From positions 174,008,556 to 174,072,555 of the forward strand of contig CP136067.1 in assembly GCA_032622095.1 (NCBI GenBank): a stretch of 64,000 nucleotides of DNA, in the 5' to 3' direction. Below, piece after piece: positions 44,255 through 64,000 of this stretch; position 1 is the stretch's first letter; every line of letters starts with the position of its first letter. A model generated the notes under the pieces. It worked only from the letters and a program-made list of their open reading frames with translations, had not been told where the DNA came from and ran no database searches. This stretch comes from Siphonodentalium dalli (Eukaryota; Mollusca; Scaphopoda; Gadilida; Siphonodentaliidae). A program made the position numbers and the translations under genes.

Positions 44255-44820
44255 TCAGAACCGATTTGTATAATTATTATTCTTTTTTTCTGAACGTCCG
44301 TTCATATGTTGTTTCCAATGAATATTTAGTTCTATTGATCTACGTGGAATTAAATTTGATATGTAGGCATATGTTCACTGCCACGCAATACGGTTTAAGT
44401 TCGATTTTGGGGTCCGTCTTCCCATTAGTTACACCAGTTATGGCCCTTTGTTGAAGTTTGGGCTCAATTTTTGTTTCCATACAATTCCAGTTAACCCTTT
44501 GTATACTAAAGGTAGTTAAGATATTTATCGACCTATTTCGATAGCAAGAAAATTTCAAAATTAAATAATATTATGTGTATTTTGGAACGCAAACCACCAT
44601 GTAGCTTTAATCATCCATTATATAAATTGTAAATGTGAGTTTTAGTAACATATTGAATAATAATAGCCACGAATCCACCATATGTGCTCTCTGACTTTAC
44701 ACACAAATAATATGTATCATACATATATCAGGTTAACATGCAAACAGACTACATAGTGACGAGTTGGCATCTGCAATTAAATTATTGACATTTTGTGTGA
44801 CAGAATGCCATTTTGAACAA
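44255..44820. other. Intergenic, no gene seen
   Basis: The 44515-44590 stretch resembles 8728-8800. No supported coding sequence. Confidence 0.45.
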
Positions 44821-44825
44821 ATGAC

Positions 44826-46160
44826 ACTTTAAACCCGCTTTAAATTGATCAATAGGTTGCTGAGCTTTAAAGTGGTCTGGCAATAAATTCCAGAGCCTGT
44901 GACCGACACGGAGAGAGCGCGGTCGCCGCATGTTACCAGATTGTCAGTAGTATGTATTAACAAGTTCGACTTTGCAGATCTAAGTGGTCTGGGTGGTTGA
45001 TAACGTACAACGATATCGGATAGGTAAGATGATGCCAAGCCATTCAAACACTTGTAAACGATTAAAATTGTTTTAAAATGAACTCTTTCCTCGACCGGAA
45101 GCCAATGCAGTTTATCCAGTATAGGAGTTATATGGTCAATTTATTTAGTTTTTTTGTGACAAGCCTAGCCGCACAATTTTGAATGACCTGGAGCTTGTGC
45201 AACAAAGACTTGTTGCAACCGAGGAGCAGGGAATTACAAAAATCGATGCGGCTGGTTACAAATTCGTGGATAAGTTGTTTTGTCTCTCTATGTCAATCAC
45301 GTTTCGCACCTAGATTATATTTCTCAGATGGTGATATTAGAGTCTGCACACATGGGCCACATGCGTATCCACAGACAGGTTCTCAATCATTTGATATCCC
45401 AGATTGCGAACCGTGGTTGACTTGGAGAAACACTCTTCAAGAAGAATATTACATGTTGTAGCCTTCAGCAGTTGTTGATACGAACCAGTATATATGAGTT
45501 CCATTTTATGTTCTCAGTCATCCATAAAATGTTATGTCTATACTGCACACAGTTCGATTTCTTCTCTGACTGGTTGTTCGAAATCAGGCTTTAAATGAAC
45601 ATAAAGTTGCCTATCTTCCGCATAAAAGTGGAAATGTAGTCGATGATTACGAATGATGTCCCCAAGAGGTAAAACATATATCAATAAATAAAGGTCAAGG
45701 GGCCTAGGACATTCCCTGCGGTACCGAATGTCAGCATAACAACGTCAGAATATGAGCTGTTCGTCGTGACGCTAAACGTATACGACCCTCGAGATAGGAT
45801 CTGAACCATTATATCGCTATACCGGTCAGACCAAGTCTGCATTCGAGTCTCTTCAGCAGTATTACATGGTCGATAATGTCGAATGCAGAACTATATAAGA
45901 TCCAATAATACTAAATACGACACATCATGTTGGTCCATTGCCACCAGCAAGTCGTTTTGTACCCATAGAGTTCAGTTTCCGTGCTATTGGGGCGATAGGC
46001 AGATTGAAATTCCTCGGATAATCCCGTCAAACGCAGATGATCACTGAGTTGAATGAACATAATCCAATCAAAGAGTTTTGAAACGAACGACAAATTCGAC
46101 ACAGGACGATAGTTCTTGAGCACTTCAACGTCAAGTCCTGGCTTCTTGAGTGCCATTGGG
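44826..46160 (-). pseudogene. CR1/L2/Rex-type LINE reverse-transcriptase relic
   Basis: The minus strand reads, with frameshifts and stops, LKNYRPVSNLSFVSKLFDW and EEFQSAYRPNSTETEL (46156-45960), then palm and connection remnants, then ITPILDKLHWLPVEERVHF, YKCLNGLASSYLSD and CGDRALSVS near the C-terminus (45140-44830). These are standard landmarks of CR1/L2-type RT ORFs in the right order and orientation. The YADD box region is degraded, and the endonuclease is missing (5'-truncated). An old, dead insertion downstream of gene C. Confidence 0.8.
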
Positions 46161-46643
46161 AACTTTCATTTTCCGCCGGGATAATACAATATGCGTATAT
46201 ACGACAATGAATAAATTCAGTTGGTGCAATTATATGAAACTGGTCATCTCGCCTTTCTGTGAATACACATATAGAGTTCCACCCTTCAATTGACACCGCG
46301 TGCATTCTTATACAGTGTACACAAATATAGTTACCCTCCTTATGTTACTGCCTGCCGTTCTCGCCACAATCTGCATTATTTTGGATTTTCATCTTTAATT
46401 GCTTAGACAGTAAAATAAACTATCGAAAGTGCGTATTAGGTTATATATACTTTCGTTAATTCCAGTCTTGGCATGTTGTCCGTATGGCAATATTGGTGGT
46501 CAAACACTAAATGCGATCGCCAGATTCCAAAGAACAAGTGTATGAATTACTGTTATCCCAGCAAATTGGAGCCTACCACTCCCCTCTCCCTGGAATCCGG
46601 AATCCGACTTTTAATAATAAATGGGATCCAGGATCCAGTTTAA
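46161..46643. other. Intergenic, no gene seen
   Basis: Unique-looking sequence with GGAATCCGGAATCC-type short repeats near 46595-46635. Confidence 0.4.
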
Positions 46644-47106
46644 AGGCACGGGCGGCGTTCATTTCAGAAATATTCATATTTGTTCAAATCGCCATCAACA
46701 GAAGGAATATTAAAATATATATAGTTCTGTTCATATGCCAAACTTAATCAGCGCGTAAATAGTATATTGTCGTCAAGACGTACGATTGTGTTCGTAAACA
46801 AGAGCATGTTCGTGTTACAGAAGTTGTGCTTCTGTTTACATAACACAGCGCAATTATATTGGTTAATCACACACAAATGATATAAACGCTCTTTATTATT
46901 TCCATATCTAGAAAACAGTAACAAATAACGCTCTTTATATTTACCATATCCGGATCTAAACAAAAGCCAGGTGACGTAACGTGTTTTTGCTTTTGTTGTC
47001 GTAAGAACAAAGTATGTCTATATTTTACTATTCTTTCTGTTTATGGCGGTTTTTGACGGAGGTGAATATTTGAACAGCATACCCACCACCAACGCCGCCC
47101 GTATCT
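46644..47106. mobile_element. TTAA-flanked MITE, second copy
   Basis: TTAA at 46640-46643 and 47107-47110; TIR AGGCACGGGCGGCGTT against inverted AGATACGGGCGGCGTT. Same family as 6510-6991 (shared AAACGCTCTTTAT, TTTATGGCGGTTTTTGACGG). Confidence 0.7.
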
Positions 47107-47407
47107 TTAAGGAATATGGGACTATTTTGGAGGAAAACAACGTAGGAAATAAATTTGCATCACTGAAGGGGTATTTGTCTCAATATTGTAAGCCACAAAG
47201 CACATATTATAGTCAATTCATGTGAAATATGAATTACAGGAGGTAACAATCAGGTGTTTTTTTTAATGTACCAATTTCATCTGACAATACCCTTAGTTTA
47301 TAGAGTTAGTAGGCATAATTGTCAAATTATATATATGTTCCCAATATACCGTTGCCCCATCCCATATCAGGTCATATCATACTCGAGACATATATATATA
47401 TCATATA

Positions 47408-48341
47408 TTAGTCCCAGTCTTCTTGTACTAAAACCAGCTAAGATATTGGGATGGCGATTTGCTGTTTTTAGTCCCAGCCCGCTTGCATACCAATCCTATC
47501 ACACGAGTTACGCCCAAGATCTGTGGCGGGAATCTGTGGTGTATTTTACTCGATTTACCTAATGAATCAATACATGATGCTATATACATCGGAAAGAGAG
47601 ACATATTATGGTCATAATGGTGTATACTAATCTAACTTTCATGTTAAATTACGCATAGAATATTCCGGTTGATTGTCACCAACATCGCTGTTTTTTCTGT
47701 TTGTTTACTTAACTGAAAGCCGAACTCAGGTTCCGAAGAACTTCGGCATTGTCCGGTGTTTGTTTTGGCCGAGACGAATTTCGATACAAACAAAATGGCG
47801 GCCCCCATGATATTCTAATGGTCATTGTGTTTACACTGTTTTAAACTGTGAGATGGTTATAATTCCCGTAATTTATTTAATGTATTACATTTATATCTTC
47901 AATATGTATTTAATCTATGTAATAATTTATTTATTGTCACGTATAATTACGATTACAATGGAGAATTCATCGTGCGTGGTTGATTGAAAATCTACGGAAT
48001 ATTTTCACCGGAAAATGCCGAACGCAGTTCGCAAGGTCAACTGAGTTCGCATACTTTAAAAAATATGTAAACACTGCGGCAAAAGTTTCTTTTCACATTA
48101 AATTACCGCTTTCAATTCACAACCGATGTGGGTTTCAGATCAAATAGCATGTCTTCTGCGGAAACTATCCGTTTATTGTAGCAATTGTGATATTTTATTT
48201 CATATAATTGTGGTTTTATTTGAGCGGGTCACTAACGATTAACTCGTGTCAAAGGAGACCATGGGCCTGGAACTCGGACTAAAGACCGGCACCTCCATCC
48301 CAATATCTTAGCCGGTTTTAGTACGAGAAGACTTGGACTAA
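47408..48341. mobile_element. TIR transposon, 934 bp, 7-bp TSD candidate
   Basis: TTAGTCCCAGTCTTCTTGTA at the left pairs with inverted TTAGTCCAAGTCTTCTCGTA at the right; homology continues through CTAAAACC and TAAGATATTGGGATGG. TCATATA flanks both sides (47401-47407, 48342-48348). The interior has no transposase-like ORF, so it is non-autonomous. Confidence 0.7.
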
Positions 48342-49883
48342 TCATATATGTGAGTTTTTATTTGCATGCCGATCATAATAGATCATATATAATGACACTC
48401 TACTCTATTAGTGAATACCTGCTCCTTAATAGTGTATCCCGCAGTAGGATGCAGTAGATGAAGGTCACACGACAGCTTTGAAATGCATGATTTAGGTCAC
48501 TTTGTTGAACCAAATATGATTTTGCATGGAATTTCTCCCAGGTCAATATTTATTGCGCCATCGACTCCAAAAATCATGCAATCTGGAGTTGGAACTACCC
48601 CTACTGTGAAATAGATTCTAATGAAACAAGTATTAACAAAGATACAGAGCTGTTAGTTTGACAGTAGTGCTAAATTCAATAGAAAAACATTTCATATCAA
48701 GCCGACGGGTCCCTGCGCTAAAGCCAATCGGCGGGATGCCTCGAGCAGCATTTTATTGTGATTTTTCTTATCATCAAAACATAAAAACCGCATCCGTAAC
48801 TGTAGCTGACCTTGACGAATTAAATAAGTTTCTTCAATGTTTGGTAAATCCAGACTTCGGACTGCCTGATTCTCATGAAACGATGGCTGGAAACATTGAC
48901 ACTTCGGCAATGTTTAGTTAAATCTGTGTATGTCACGTATCCACAGACTCTGGATCTAAAATATAAAGAAACTATAATATTAAAGAGGACCAAATTGTAA
49001 AATTTCGCTCGAATCGGATACGTTTATGCAGTCTGAATCCTGTGCATGTTATGGTTTGGAATCCGGCGTACGGCTCTAAAACGGCCGGATTCCGGCGTAC
49101 GAAAATGGGGAGGCTCAAATCTAAAACGCCAACCGTCAATTAAACTATAACAGTTAAATATGACTATAATAGTTGAATTCAGGATGTGCCTGACATAGAA
49201 AATAGCACCGATCCCTATTTTCATTTTATTTATAGATCAGAGAATTGACTTTTATCGAAATTTAAGTATTAATGGCTTTCAATCATTAAAAGCAAATCAT
49301 TTCTTATATTAGGTTAAAGGTATATCAAACCACAAGAACACTACTCTTTTTCGCATTACTCAATCTTATATACTAGCTAAGACAAAGCGTTTTGAACAAA
49401 CCCATGTATGATAACATGGTAAATATCGCCATTTATCTTTCAAACTCACTGAATTCTAGGCTTTTATTCATAACCGAGATTGGAATACAGATGAATTAAA
49501 ACCTGACATCCGCAGCACACACACTCTGCACTATTCTTTATAAACACTTTGTGCTATATCTGCTATGTATTTGTATGTATGTTCCATGATTGTATTATGA
49601 GAGGGGCAAGTTTGTAAGTTTTGTAACTTGTGCCCGATCCCTATGTATATTTTCTAGATACATTAAAATATGTTGAAAGTAAAAAAAAGTAGTAAATAGC
49701 ACATAAACAGGATAATTGTGGCGTCGGTTAGCAATTAATAATTGCATGTCCCATGTGTGACACGCTTCATGCTTTATTACCACAGATGCACACATCGCAC
49801 TGTGCTTTCATTTGATAGCAATAATGAAAGATCAGCTCTATAGACGCCATGCTTTCATGCACATACCGACTACTGTAGCCGCA

Positions 49884-57213
<7,330 letters not shown>

Positions 57214-57378
57214 TTTCTTCATTTCCCAGTCCATAATTTTACTTCACGAGGTAGATTTTACCCAGTCACTCAGAGTCACTAATCTTAAACTCCCCTCATT
57301 CGCAAGAAATATTGAAGCGACTCAATGTTCAGTCGTCCAACTAATCCTAGTAAATCTCCTTTTTATCCGATAACTTAA

Positions 57379-57796
57379 AGGGGTAATCTACCCTAAATCC
57401 GGCCATTTATGGGACCATCTCCTTTGGTGTAAACATATTTATTCCAATCATAATAACATATATACATTTGACAAAGTGTTGACAATAAAAACAGAATAGG
57501 ATAAATGATTGTTGGATTCGAAAAGGGACTAAAAAACAAGCCCAATGGCTTTTGTTAAGTTTGCTCCCATCTCCTTTTATACTCAACATAATATATGCAA
57601 CAAATGAATGCATTTGAGCCATGGATTTGTGCAATAAATTCATTTTCATTATAATTGCCATGCTATTTGCATCGTCCATTGAGCACATGACTCTATATTG
57701 CACTAATCCATGGCTCAAATTCATTCATTTGTTGCATATATTGTGTCGATTGTAAAATGAGATGGCGTCATATATGGCCGAATTTAGTGTACCCCT
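57379..57796. mobile_element. TTAA-flanked foldback MITE, with inner insertion
   Basis: Counterpart of 20930-21195, TTAA at 57375-57378 and 57797-57800. It holds an extra 152 bp (57426-57577) flanked by an 11-bp repeat CCATCTCCTTT (57415-57425, 57567-57577) that unit 1 lacks. Confidence 0.75.
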
Positions 57797-58369
57797 TTAA
57801 TACGCACGCCTTTTCATTTACATTTGAACTGGATGAGATGATATTCTTGCAGCATAGCATCGAGTGGGCGATATCGTGTTGTGGTCCGGGTTAGTAGACG
57901 ACAATGTGATTTAAGGAACATGTAGTACGTGACAAGATTAGGACCAATCAGAAGCGAATTGAACAGGAAGGAGGGTAACAAACGTTATTGACCTACATGA
58001 TATATTCTGAATTCGACGGCGCTCTATGAATCACTTAACTAAATGGTTTCCCGTAGACGACAATGTGAACGTTTCAGCCAAATTCACTGAATTTCAGCCT
58101 GCAGTCCACTCCAGTGACGTTTACCCAGCTGGATTGACACCAGTTAATCACGAAAACACAAGTCAAATAATTTTTTTAATAAATTTCCCACTCACAAAAA
58201 TCCTTTCCCCCATTAATTCACCAGTTTAATTATTTAGATATGATGTACAAATCAAATAAACAAGATTTCATCGTTTAATAACGTGCCACATTTATATCAG
58301 GTGAAGGTCATTCTTCAGTAACCTTCACCTCTAGAATTCCACGGTGCGCTCGCTCCCCGACTCTGGAAC

Positions 58370-58950
58370 ACATTTAGCTCCCTGATTCCTATACACGGAC
58401 TTAAGTCAAATAGTTCCACCTAATACAACGACGCTGTCAATGATTCTGGTAGCAGCTTTCCTGTGAGATATGATATCAGAGGCACATACACTATGTGGGG
58501 ATATGTGTCTTCGATAGCTGACGTCGGTCTCATATATCACACAATGCATCTTTAATAAATATACATACCCATTTCATGATTTCTAAATTATCAACAGATA
58601 GAAGGCCAGTAAATTTATCAAGATTTGGAAGCTGCCAACAATAAGATGGAATGAAGTTTTCTTCAATTAGACTGAAATTCTTTACATATGATTAGAAAAT
58701 GATATTCGTCAACGACAACCTACCCACATGCGGAGCATAGTCTTTTTCCTTTTTGACACAGGTTTCCATCTACAACTCTCATTGGCCATACTGTGGTTTG
58801 TTGTTCTTATCTTTGTCATCTATTCTGTCAGATATCTAGGCAATATTAGCAAATATTTTCATAGCCCGTTCACCCCCCCCCCGTATGTGGTCTGTGTTAC
58901 ACTAAATCCTGTTCGGTGATTGGTCAACTGCAAATTGTTGACCTAATCTG
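58370..58950. other. Unit 2 sequence missing from unit 1
   Basis: About 580 bp between GACTCTGGA and AAATAACTAAAAGCGG. In unit 1 MITE copy 4 occupies this place. No gene; a poly-C run lies at 58873-58881. Confidence 0.65.
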
Positions 58951-59191
58951 ACCAAATAACTAAAAGCGGCCAGCAGAATAATTTGGCGTCCTTTTCCAAG
59001 TTCAGCCGACTTGCATCTGAAGCCAGTTATGTATATCAGTCACAATATCGTTGCTAAGTGCTTGGAAATCTTATATTGGGCTGACTCAATTTGCTGCGTG
59101 CTGGTCTCAAATTATCGTCAGATTTTGTGAAAGTAAATAAAAGTTAACTCAGCTTTTCATGGGAATAAATCATCTAAAAGCTATATAAATA

Positions 59192-59335
59192 TAAGAAATA
59201 AATAGTGAGTGCTATGTGTGTGTTATTTGGGGTACGGAGCTGCGATCGTTGTGGGCACATTTAGAGAACACACTATACCCCGATGACCACAGCACCGTAC
59301 CCCCAATAACACACACGCCCACTACATTTATTTCT
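59192..59335. repeat. Long hairpin, unit 2 copy
   Basis: Counterpart of 22398-22545: GTTATTTGGGGTACGG / CCGTACCCCCAATAAC. Confidence 0.75.
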
Positions 59336-59440
59336 TAAATAGCCACTCATTTTAAGGTCGAACTTTATTTCTTTGTAAAGGATACCATTTTACGAAGAAA
59401 GAATATTCTGGCGCCATTCTAATTCATATTAACTTGTCAG

Positions 59441-59697
59441 GTCCATTGTATAATTGTCTGGTGATCCCCTTAGACCATGGACAGTTAGATGAATATGCAC
59501 TTGCGGAATTTATCTCTTCGAATAGCACCCGAATAATATCAAACCATTTCAAATCAGTACCGGAATACTCTGATCAAACGCACGACAATCTATATAGTTT
59601 CTTCACTATAGTTGAATTATTTTCAGAAATGGCTCTTGATCAGAATACCAGTGCACGGCATATGAACTCAATTCCAAGTGGTGGGGCGGATAAATGA
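59441..59697 (+). other. Unrecognised exon-like ORF, unit 2 copy
   Basis: Counterpart of 22649-22905, with the same TTGTCAG acceptor-like start and the same TGA. About ten residue differences and almost no silent ones, which argues against strong constraint. Confidence 0.25.
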
Positions 59698-60238
59698 AAA
59701 ATCATGCATTTTATGGTAAAAGCGCCAAATTGGCATATATCTACAACACATGAATATAAGTCAATTTGGATATCATGCCAAAAGTGGTGTCGCTCTCTTT
59801 CTCCGTATACTATGTAGTTTGGCGTACTGGACTTCGTACCAAGTATAATTTTGCAGAATTTGATATGCCTCTAGACAAATTTATATTTGTTTTTTCGTTC
59901 GTATTGATATGGATATGGTATGTTTGCAATTTTCATGTTCAATCTCCAGTAGTTATTCATTAAAATTATAATGATATATAAACCAACTCATTTATCAGAT
60001 ATAAATCCCTCTCAAACAATCAGATATCAATTGGCCCATGTGTGTTACACACGGGGGTATGTGGCGTGCCCATTCTACATACATATACCACTGTTATGTT
60101 CAGCAGGGCACTACGCAAAGACAAGGGCAGCTGTCGAATCCGTAACGTTACCCTCACACCATAGCGTATGCTGAAACCTGTGAGTTGCGTGTAAAAAATA
60201 TTTGTATACGCACCAAACACAAGCGAAATCAACAATTT

Positions 60239-60470
60239 TGTCCATTTGTAACCTATTCGACCTATGGGTTGCGTGTGGGTTGCGCGTGGGTTGCGTGTGG
60301 GTTGCAAACTGAACTTATGATCCCCCAATATCTGTGATCACCGGCGTACGAGTTGCGTGCGAGTTGCGTGTGAGTTGCGTGCAGAACTTACGAGTTGCGT
60401 TTGAGTTGCGTTCAAAACTTACAAGTTGCGTTTGACCTGCGTGCTAGTTGCGTGGTATTTGCGAATATCT
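60239..60470 (+). repeat. Short tandem repeat, GGGTTGCGTGT / GAGTTGCGTGC
   Basis: 10-12-bp words around GTTGCGTG in two blocks (GGGTTGCG... at 60256-60305; GAGTTGCG... at 60350-60460). It begins about 100 bp beyond the unit 2 boundary. Confidence 0.8.
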
Positions 60471-60524
60471 GTCACTTGATAAAAACCTATAAAAGCTGAG
60501 CCGATTCATTAATTTCTTCAGTAC

Positions 60525-61395
60525 TGATTTGGTCATCGAAGAGTCAACTTGTGGAAAGCTACCAAGAAATCAGATAAAAGTGACCCCAAAAGTAATGTCA
60601 AAACTACTGAAAAAGCTTCCCGTGGCCGTGGCCGAAAACAACCAACAAGAGGAAGAGGTGTGCCGCCTGTTAATGCCTCCCAATGACCCCAACCCGAGCC
60701 ATGTCCAGGTCCAGGTCTCCAACTCCTCCTCCTACAGAACCATTGACTCGTGACTCCTCCAATTCATCACACCATTCAAATAATGTAGCAGTCATTGCTT
60801 CTGATGAACATGGCTCTGGTTCTCCACCCAAATCCAAGAAGAAGAAGGTGATCAACCCCACCAAGCCCAGGAAAATTAAAGAATCTGCTACCATCGGCGA
60901 GGCCAGAGAGATTCTGATGGTTGAGTGGCTGAGGGAGAACCCAATGGTGCGGAATCCAAAACTCAACGCCTATACAAAGACACTGGCAAGAGGCTGAAGA
61001 GGTGGGAAGATCAGGCCCAGGTGCTGGACCCCTCACACGATGAGATCAAAGATGGCGCCCACTTGCAGCGATGGTTCCGGTCCTTGTGTGACATCCATGT
61101 GAAGCTTGAAAAAGATTTAAAGAGCGGTACTGGTGCCAGGGAGCTTACTTCAATGACCGAGAGGGAGACGTGGATCAATACCCAATTCACCTTCCTGAAG
61201 GGCATCATTCGGCACCGCCGTGAGCCCCTCGTCAGTGTCCGGACAGCTCTCCAGAACACCGGAGGAGACCTCACGGATGCCGAGGCTGCGTGAGCCGAAG
61301 AAGCTGCAGATGAAGCCACCGGTGATACCACCCTCACCTGGAACTCACGTGCACCTCCAGGGTGGCAACCAAGCGCAGACTCGACGCGGCAGACA
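60525..61395 (+). pseudogene. MADF/AT-hook protein relic
   Basis: Read through two frameshifts, the plus strand gives a basic N-terminus with an AT-hook-like RGRGRKQPTRGRG, then a Ser/Pro-rich linker ending in PPKSKKKK (60683-60850), then a MADF-like domain: REILMVEWLRENPMVRNP, (frameshift near 60985) KRLKRWEDQAQVL, LQRWFRSLCDIHVKLEKDL. A TGA at 61291-61293 is followed by more of the same frame (AEEAADEATGD) until the LINE begins. MADF/Myb-SANT-like proteins bind DNA and often accompany DNA transposons; whether this came from a host gene or an element is unclear. Confidence 0.55.
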
Positions 61396-61397
61396 GG

Positions 61398-63889
61398 TAT
61401 GCATATCAAACCCAGGAAAAAATGACTCCCGGATAATCGGCTGCGTTTACAGACCAAATACCGCACCAAAGGCCAACATTGATCAATTTTTGAAAAAAAT
61501 TGACGATATTCTAGAAAAAATTAATAACCACAAATCATATATATCGGGAGACTTTAATATTGACCTCCTCAATTTCAACTCGCATACAAAAACGAATGAT
61601 TTCATAAATAACATTTTCACAAGAGGATTCGTGCCAAGGATAACTAAACCCACTCGAATGACTGATCATTCAGCAACTCTTATCGATAATATATATACCA
61701 ATAATCTACAAGGCGAATGTAAATCTGGTATAATCACATGCGATGTATCCGATCACTTCGGCATATTTTATTCAGAATCTAACCAAAAGAGACAAAACAG
61801 CCCCAATAATAACGAAACTATCACTAATCAAAGAAGTTTTAGTCCTGATAACATAATTAGATTCAAAAATCTTTTCAAATCTTGTACCTTTGACCCCGTT
61901 ACATCTTGTAGAAGTGTCGACCAAGCATATGAAATCTTCTTAGATATCTATATGAATGCATATGAACTAGCTTTCCCCATCAAAAGTCGACATATACCCA
62001 AAAGATTCATAAAACGCGAACCTTGGATGACATATGGATTGATTAAGTCTAGTATTGTTAAGAACCAGCTATATTTACGCAAATTGAATAAACCCACGGA
62101 AACGAACGTAAATAAATATTTAAGTTATCGTACCTTATATAATAAACTAATCAGAAGGAGTAAACATATATACTATACAAATATTCTAGAAGTAAATAAA
62201 AATAACTTAAAGAAAACATGGGAAATACTTAAGGGTGCATTGAAGATAAATGGAAACACAAATAATAGCCCAAAGACCTTTACTGAAAACGGAATAGAAC
62301 TTGAAAATTCCAAACTCATATCGGAAAAGTTCAATGACTTTTTTTCAAAAATTGGGCGGGAAACTAGCCAACTCAATGAAAATGAAAATGACTCTCATTT
62401 TACAGATTTTCTTCATAACCGCAAACCAGACGACATCAATTTCAAAATAATTCCAGCCTCTATACAGGAGATCATCCTCACATGTTTCTCTATGACTGGG
62501 AAAGTATCAAGGGATTTCAATGGTCTATCAACTAAACTTATCAAGGAAACAATTGAGGTGATAGCCCCAGCATTATTGCATATTTTCAACTTGTCCTTAG
62601 AGCATGGAATAGTCCCTAACAAAATGAAAATTTCTAAAGTAGTCCCGATCCCAAAAAATAATATCACTCATGAAATTTCCAACTACAGACCTATCAGCAT
62701 TCTTCCAGCTATCTCTAAACTTCTCGAAAAAATAATGCATAAACGATTATTAGACTTCTTAAATGAACAAAACATACTCTATAAACACCAATACGGCTTC
62801 CGTCCTAATTATTCAACTTTCCATCCTGTATTACACCTCCTCGATCAAGTTGTCTCAAATAATGACAAAATGACAAGAGATTCCACTTTAGCTCTATTTC
62901 TCGACCTCTCAAAAGCATTTGACACGATAAATCACGATATTTTACTCCACAAACTAGACCACTATGGTATACGAGGCACAGCATACTCATGGGTTCAGAG
63001 CTATCTGCAAAATAGAAGGCAATATGATGAACTCAATGGTATTAAATCTAAATTAACGGAAGTGACGTGTGGAGTGCCCCAGGGATCCATTCTGGGACCG
63101 ATAATTTTCTTAATATACGTTAACGATATGTCAAATTCGACAACCATGGATATCTTATCATACGCGGACGATACGACTCTAGTAACTGGTGGAAAAGATG
63201 GCATCCTTGTAGAAAGTTATGTGAATAATGAGTTACGCAACATATTTGCTTGGTGCTGTAGCAATAAGTTAGTGATCAATACTAAAAAAAGCAACTATAT
63301 GCTAATACACCCAGAGAACAATGATGACAAATGGAACTTAATAAAGGTTTACTTAAATAATACAGAACTAAACAAGGTAGGAAATCTTGAGCACGAATCC
63401 TCCACAAAATTCTTAGGAATCCATATAGATGAAAACCTGACTTTCAAAAAACATGTGTCCTCTGTTTGTTCTAAAATGGTGAATGCCATATACCACATCA
63501 ATAAAGTTAAACACTTCTTTCCTGGTAGCGCACTTAAAACATTATATTATGCTCTAATACAAAGCCATCTCGTTTACGGTATTCAAATATGGGGACACGT
63601 CCCTGCGGTCAAAATTTGTTTCATGCTTCAAAAACGCGCGATGCGAGTTTTATGTAATAAGAAATATAGAAGCCACACAGAACCTCTCTTTAAAAAAGAA
63701 AATATACTCAAAATCTACGACATCCACAAAGTACAAGCGGCTGTTTTCATGCATGAATGGTATCATATGCGCTTAATAGAATCATTCACCGACATGTTTA
63801 CCAAACGCAAAACCGGACCAGAAACCCGGCAAAAGCACCCAACAACTACCATTCCATTCTTTTCCAACTATATGGAACAATTTAGATAA
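61398..63889 (+). CDS. 5'-truncated Jockey-group LINE ORF2 with intact RT
   Basis: The frame (open from about 61220, where it is fused to the relic upstream) enters the APE endonuclease in its middle: RIIGCVYRPNTAP, GDFNIDLL, SDHFGIFY. The N-terminal catalytic half is missing. RT is complete: NYRPISILPAISKLLEKI, QYGFRPNYST, LDLSKAFDTINHDIL, GVPQGSILGPIIFLIYVNDM, the SYADDTTL catalytic box and the C-terminal HLVYGIQIWG region, ending TAA at 63887-63889. No stop or frameshift in 830 codons, so the insertion is young. 5' truncation at about 61398 is typical of target-primed insertion; the 3' UTR runs out of the window. Confidence 0.85.
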
Positions 63890-64000
63890 CGAATTTACAT
63901 CATACCAATCCAGACACACATTCAAACGGCGTTTACATGCCGATGGCATTAAAAAATATGCTGCAACAATTAAATGCAACAATCAAAGATGTCCCGACTG

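Noticed and set aside
44053-44454. 133-codon plus-strand ORF
   Set aside because: Starts inside the CCGGGACAACTCGG element and runs into unrelated sequence; no domain.
60670-61469. Minus-strand ORFs of 86-152 codons
   Set aside because: Shadows of the GC-rich MADF relic on the plus strand.

Overview
This is animal (metazoan) nuclear DNA. Genes are split by GT-AG introns, and most of the rest is non-LTR retrotransposon sequence, Helitron-like and TIR elements, foldback MITEs and minisatellites. There is no operon structure and I see no rRNA or tRNA gene. CR1-type LINEs with an NPGP motif, a BEL/Pao-like gag relic and an expanded cytochrome P450 CYP2-clan cluster suggest an aquatic invertebrate such as a lophotrochozoan. 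That is inference; the phylum is not resolved here.

The core is a cluster of four CYP2-clan P450 genes sharing one architecture: four coding exons with all introns in phase 1. Exon 1 holds the signal anchor and proline-rich hinge, exon 2 the C-helix to F/G region, exon 3 the I-helix, ExxR and PERF-like region, and exon 4 the heme-binding Cys. Gene A (minus, 5246-10184) shows only exons 1-2; the place where exon 3 is expected is occupied by simple repeats and a tandemly duplicated LINE. Gene B (plus, 13623-20764) is complete, 507 aa. Gene C (plus, 25841-41895) is complete, 505 aa, with a 10.85-kb first intron full of repeats. Gene D (plus, 49884-57213) is a near copy of B with a 2-bp insertion at the start of exon 3. 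A resembles C, and B resembles D.

Layout: 1-4340 a CR1-like LINE (minus) flanked by identical 812-bp direct repeats; 4441-10184 gene A with MITEs in its intron; 11.8-12.66 kb Helitron-like repeats; 12661-24859 segmental-duplication unit 1 (gene B); 24.86-48.7 kb gene C and its flanks, including a 1358-bp tandem array interrupted by a 2.63-kb Helitron-like insertion, plus a LINE relic and several TIR elements downstream; 48704-60143 duplication unit 2 (gene D); 60.2-64 kb a short-repeat tract, a MADF-domain gene relic, and a 5'-truncated LINE with an intact reverse transcriptase.

The two duplication units act as an internal control. They show filled and empty sites for many insertions: palindromic-arm MITEs, a LINE tail, a hAT-like MITE with an 8-bp TSD, and a GACGTTTCGGCAC element. 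They also show two 30-bp minisatellites expanded only in unit 1. The P450s are presumably ER-membrane monooxygenases; their substrates cannot be read from sequence.
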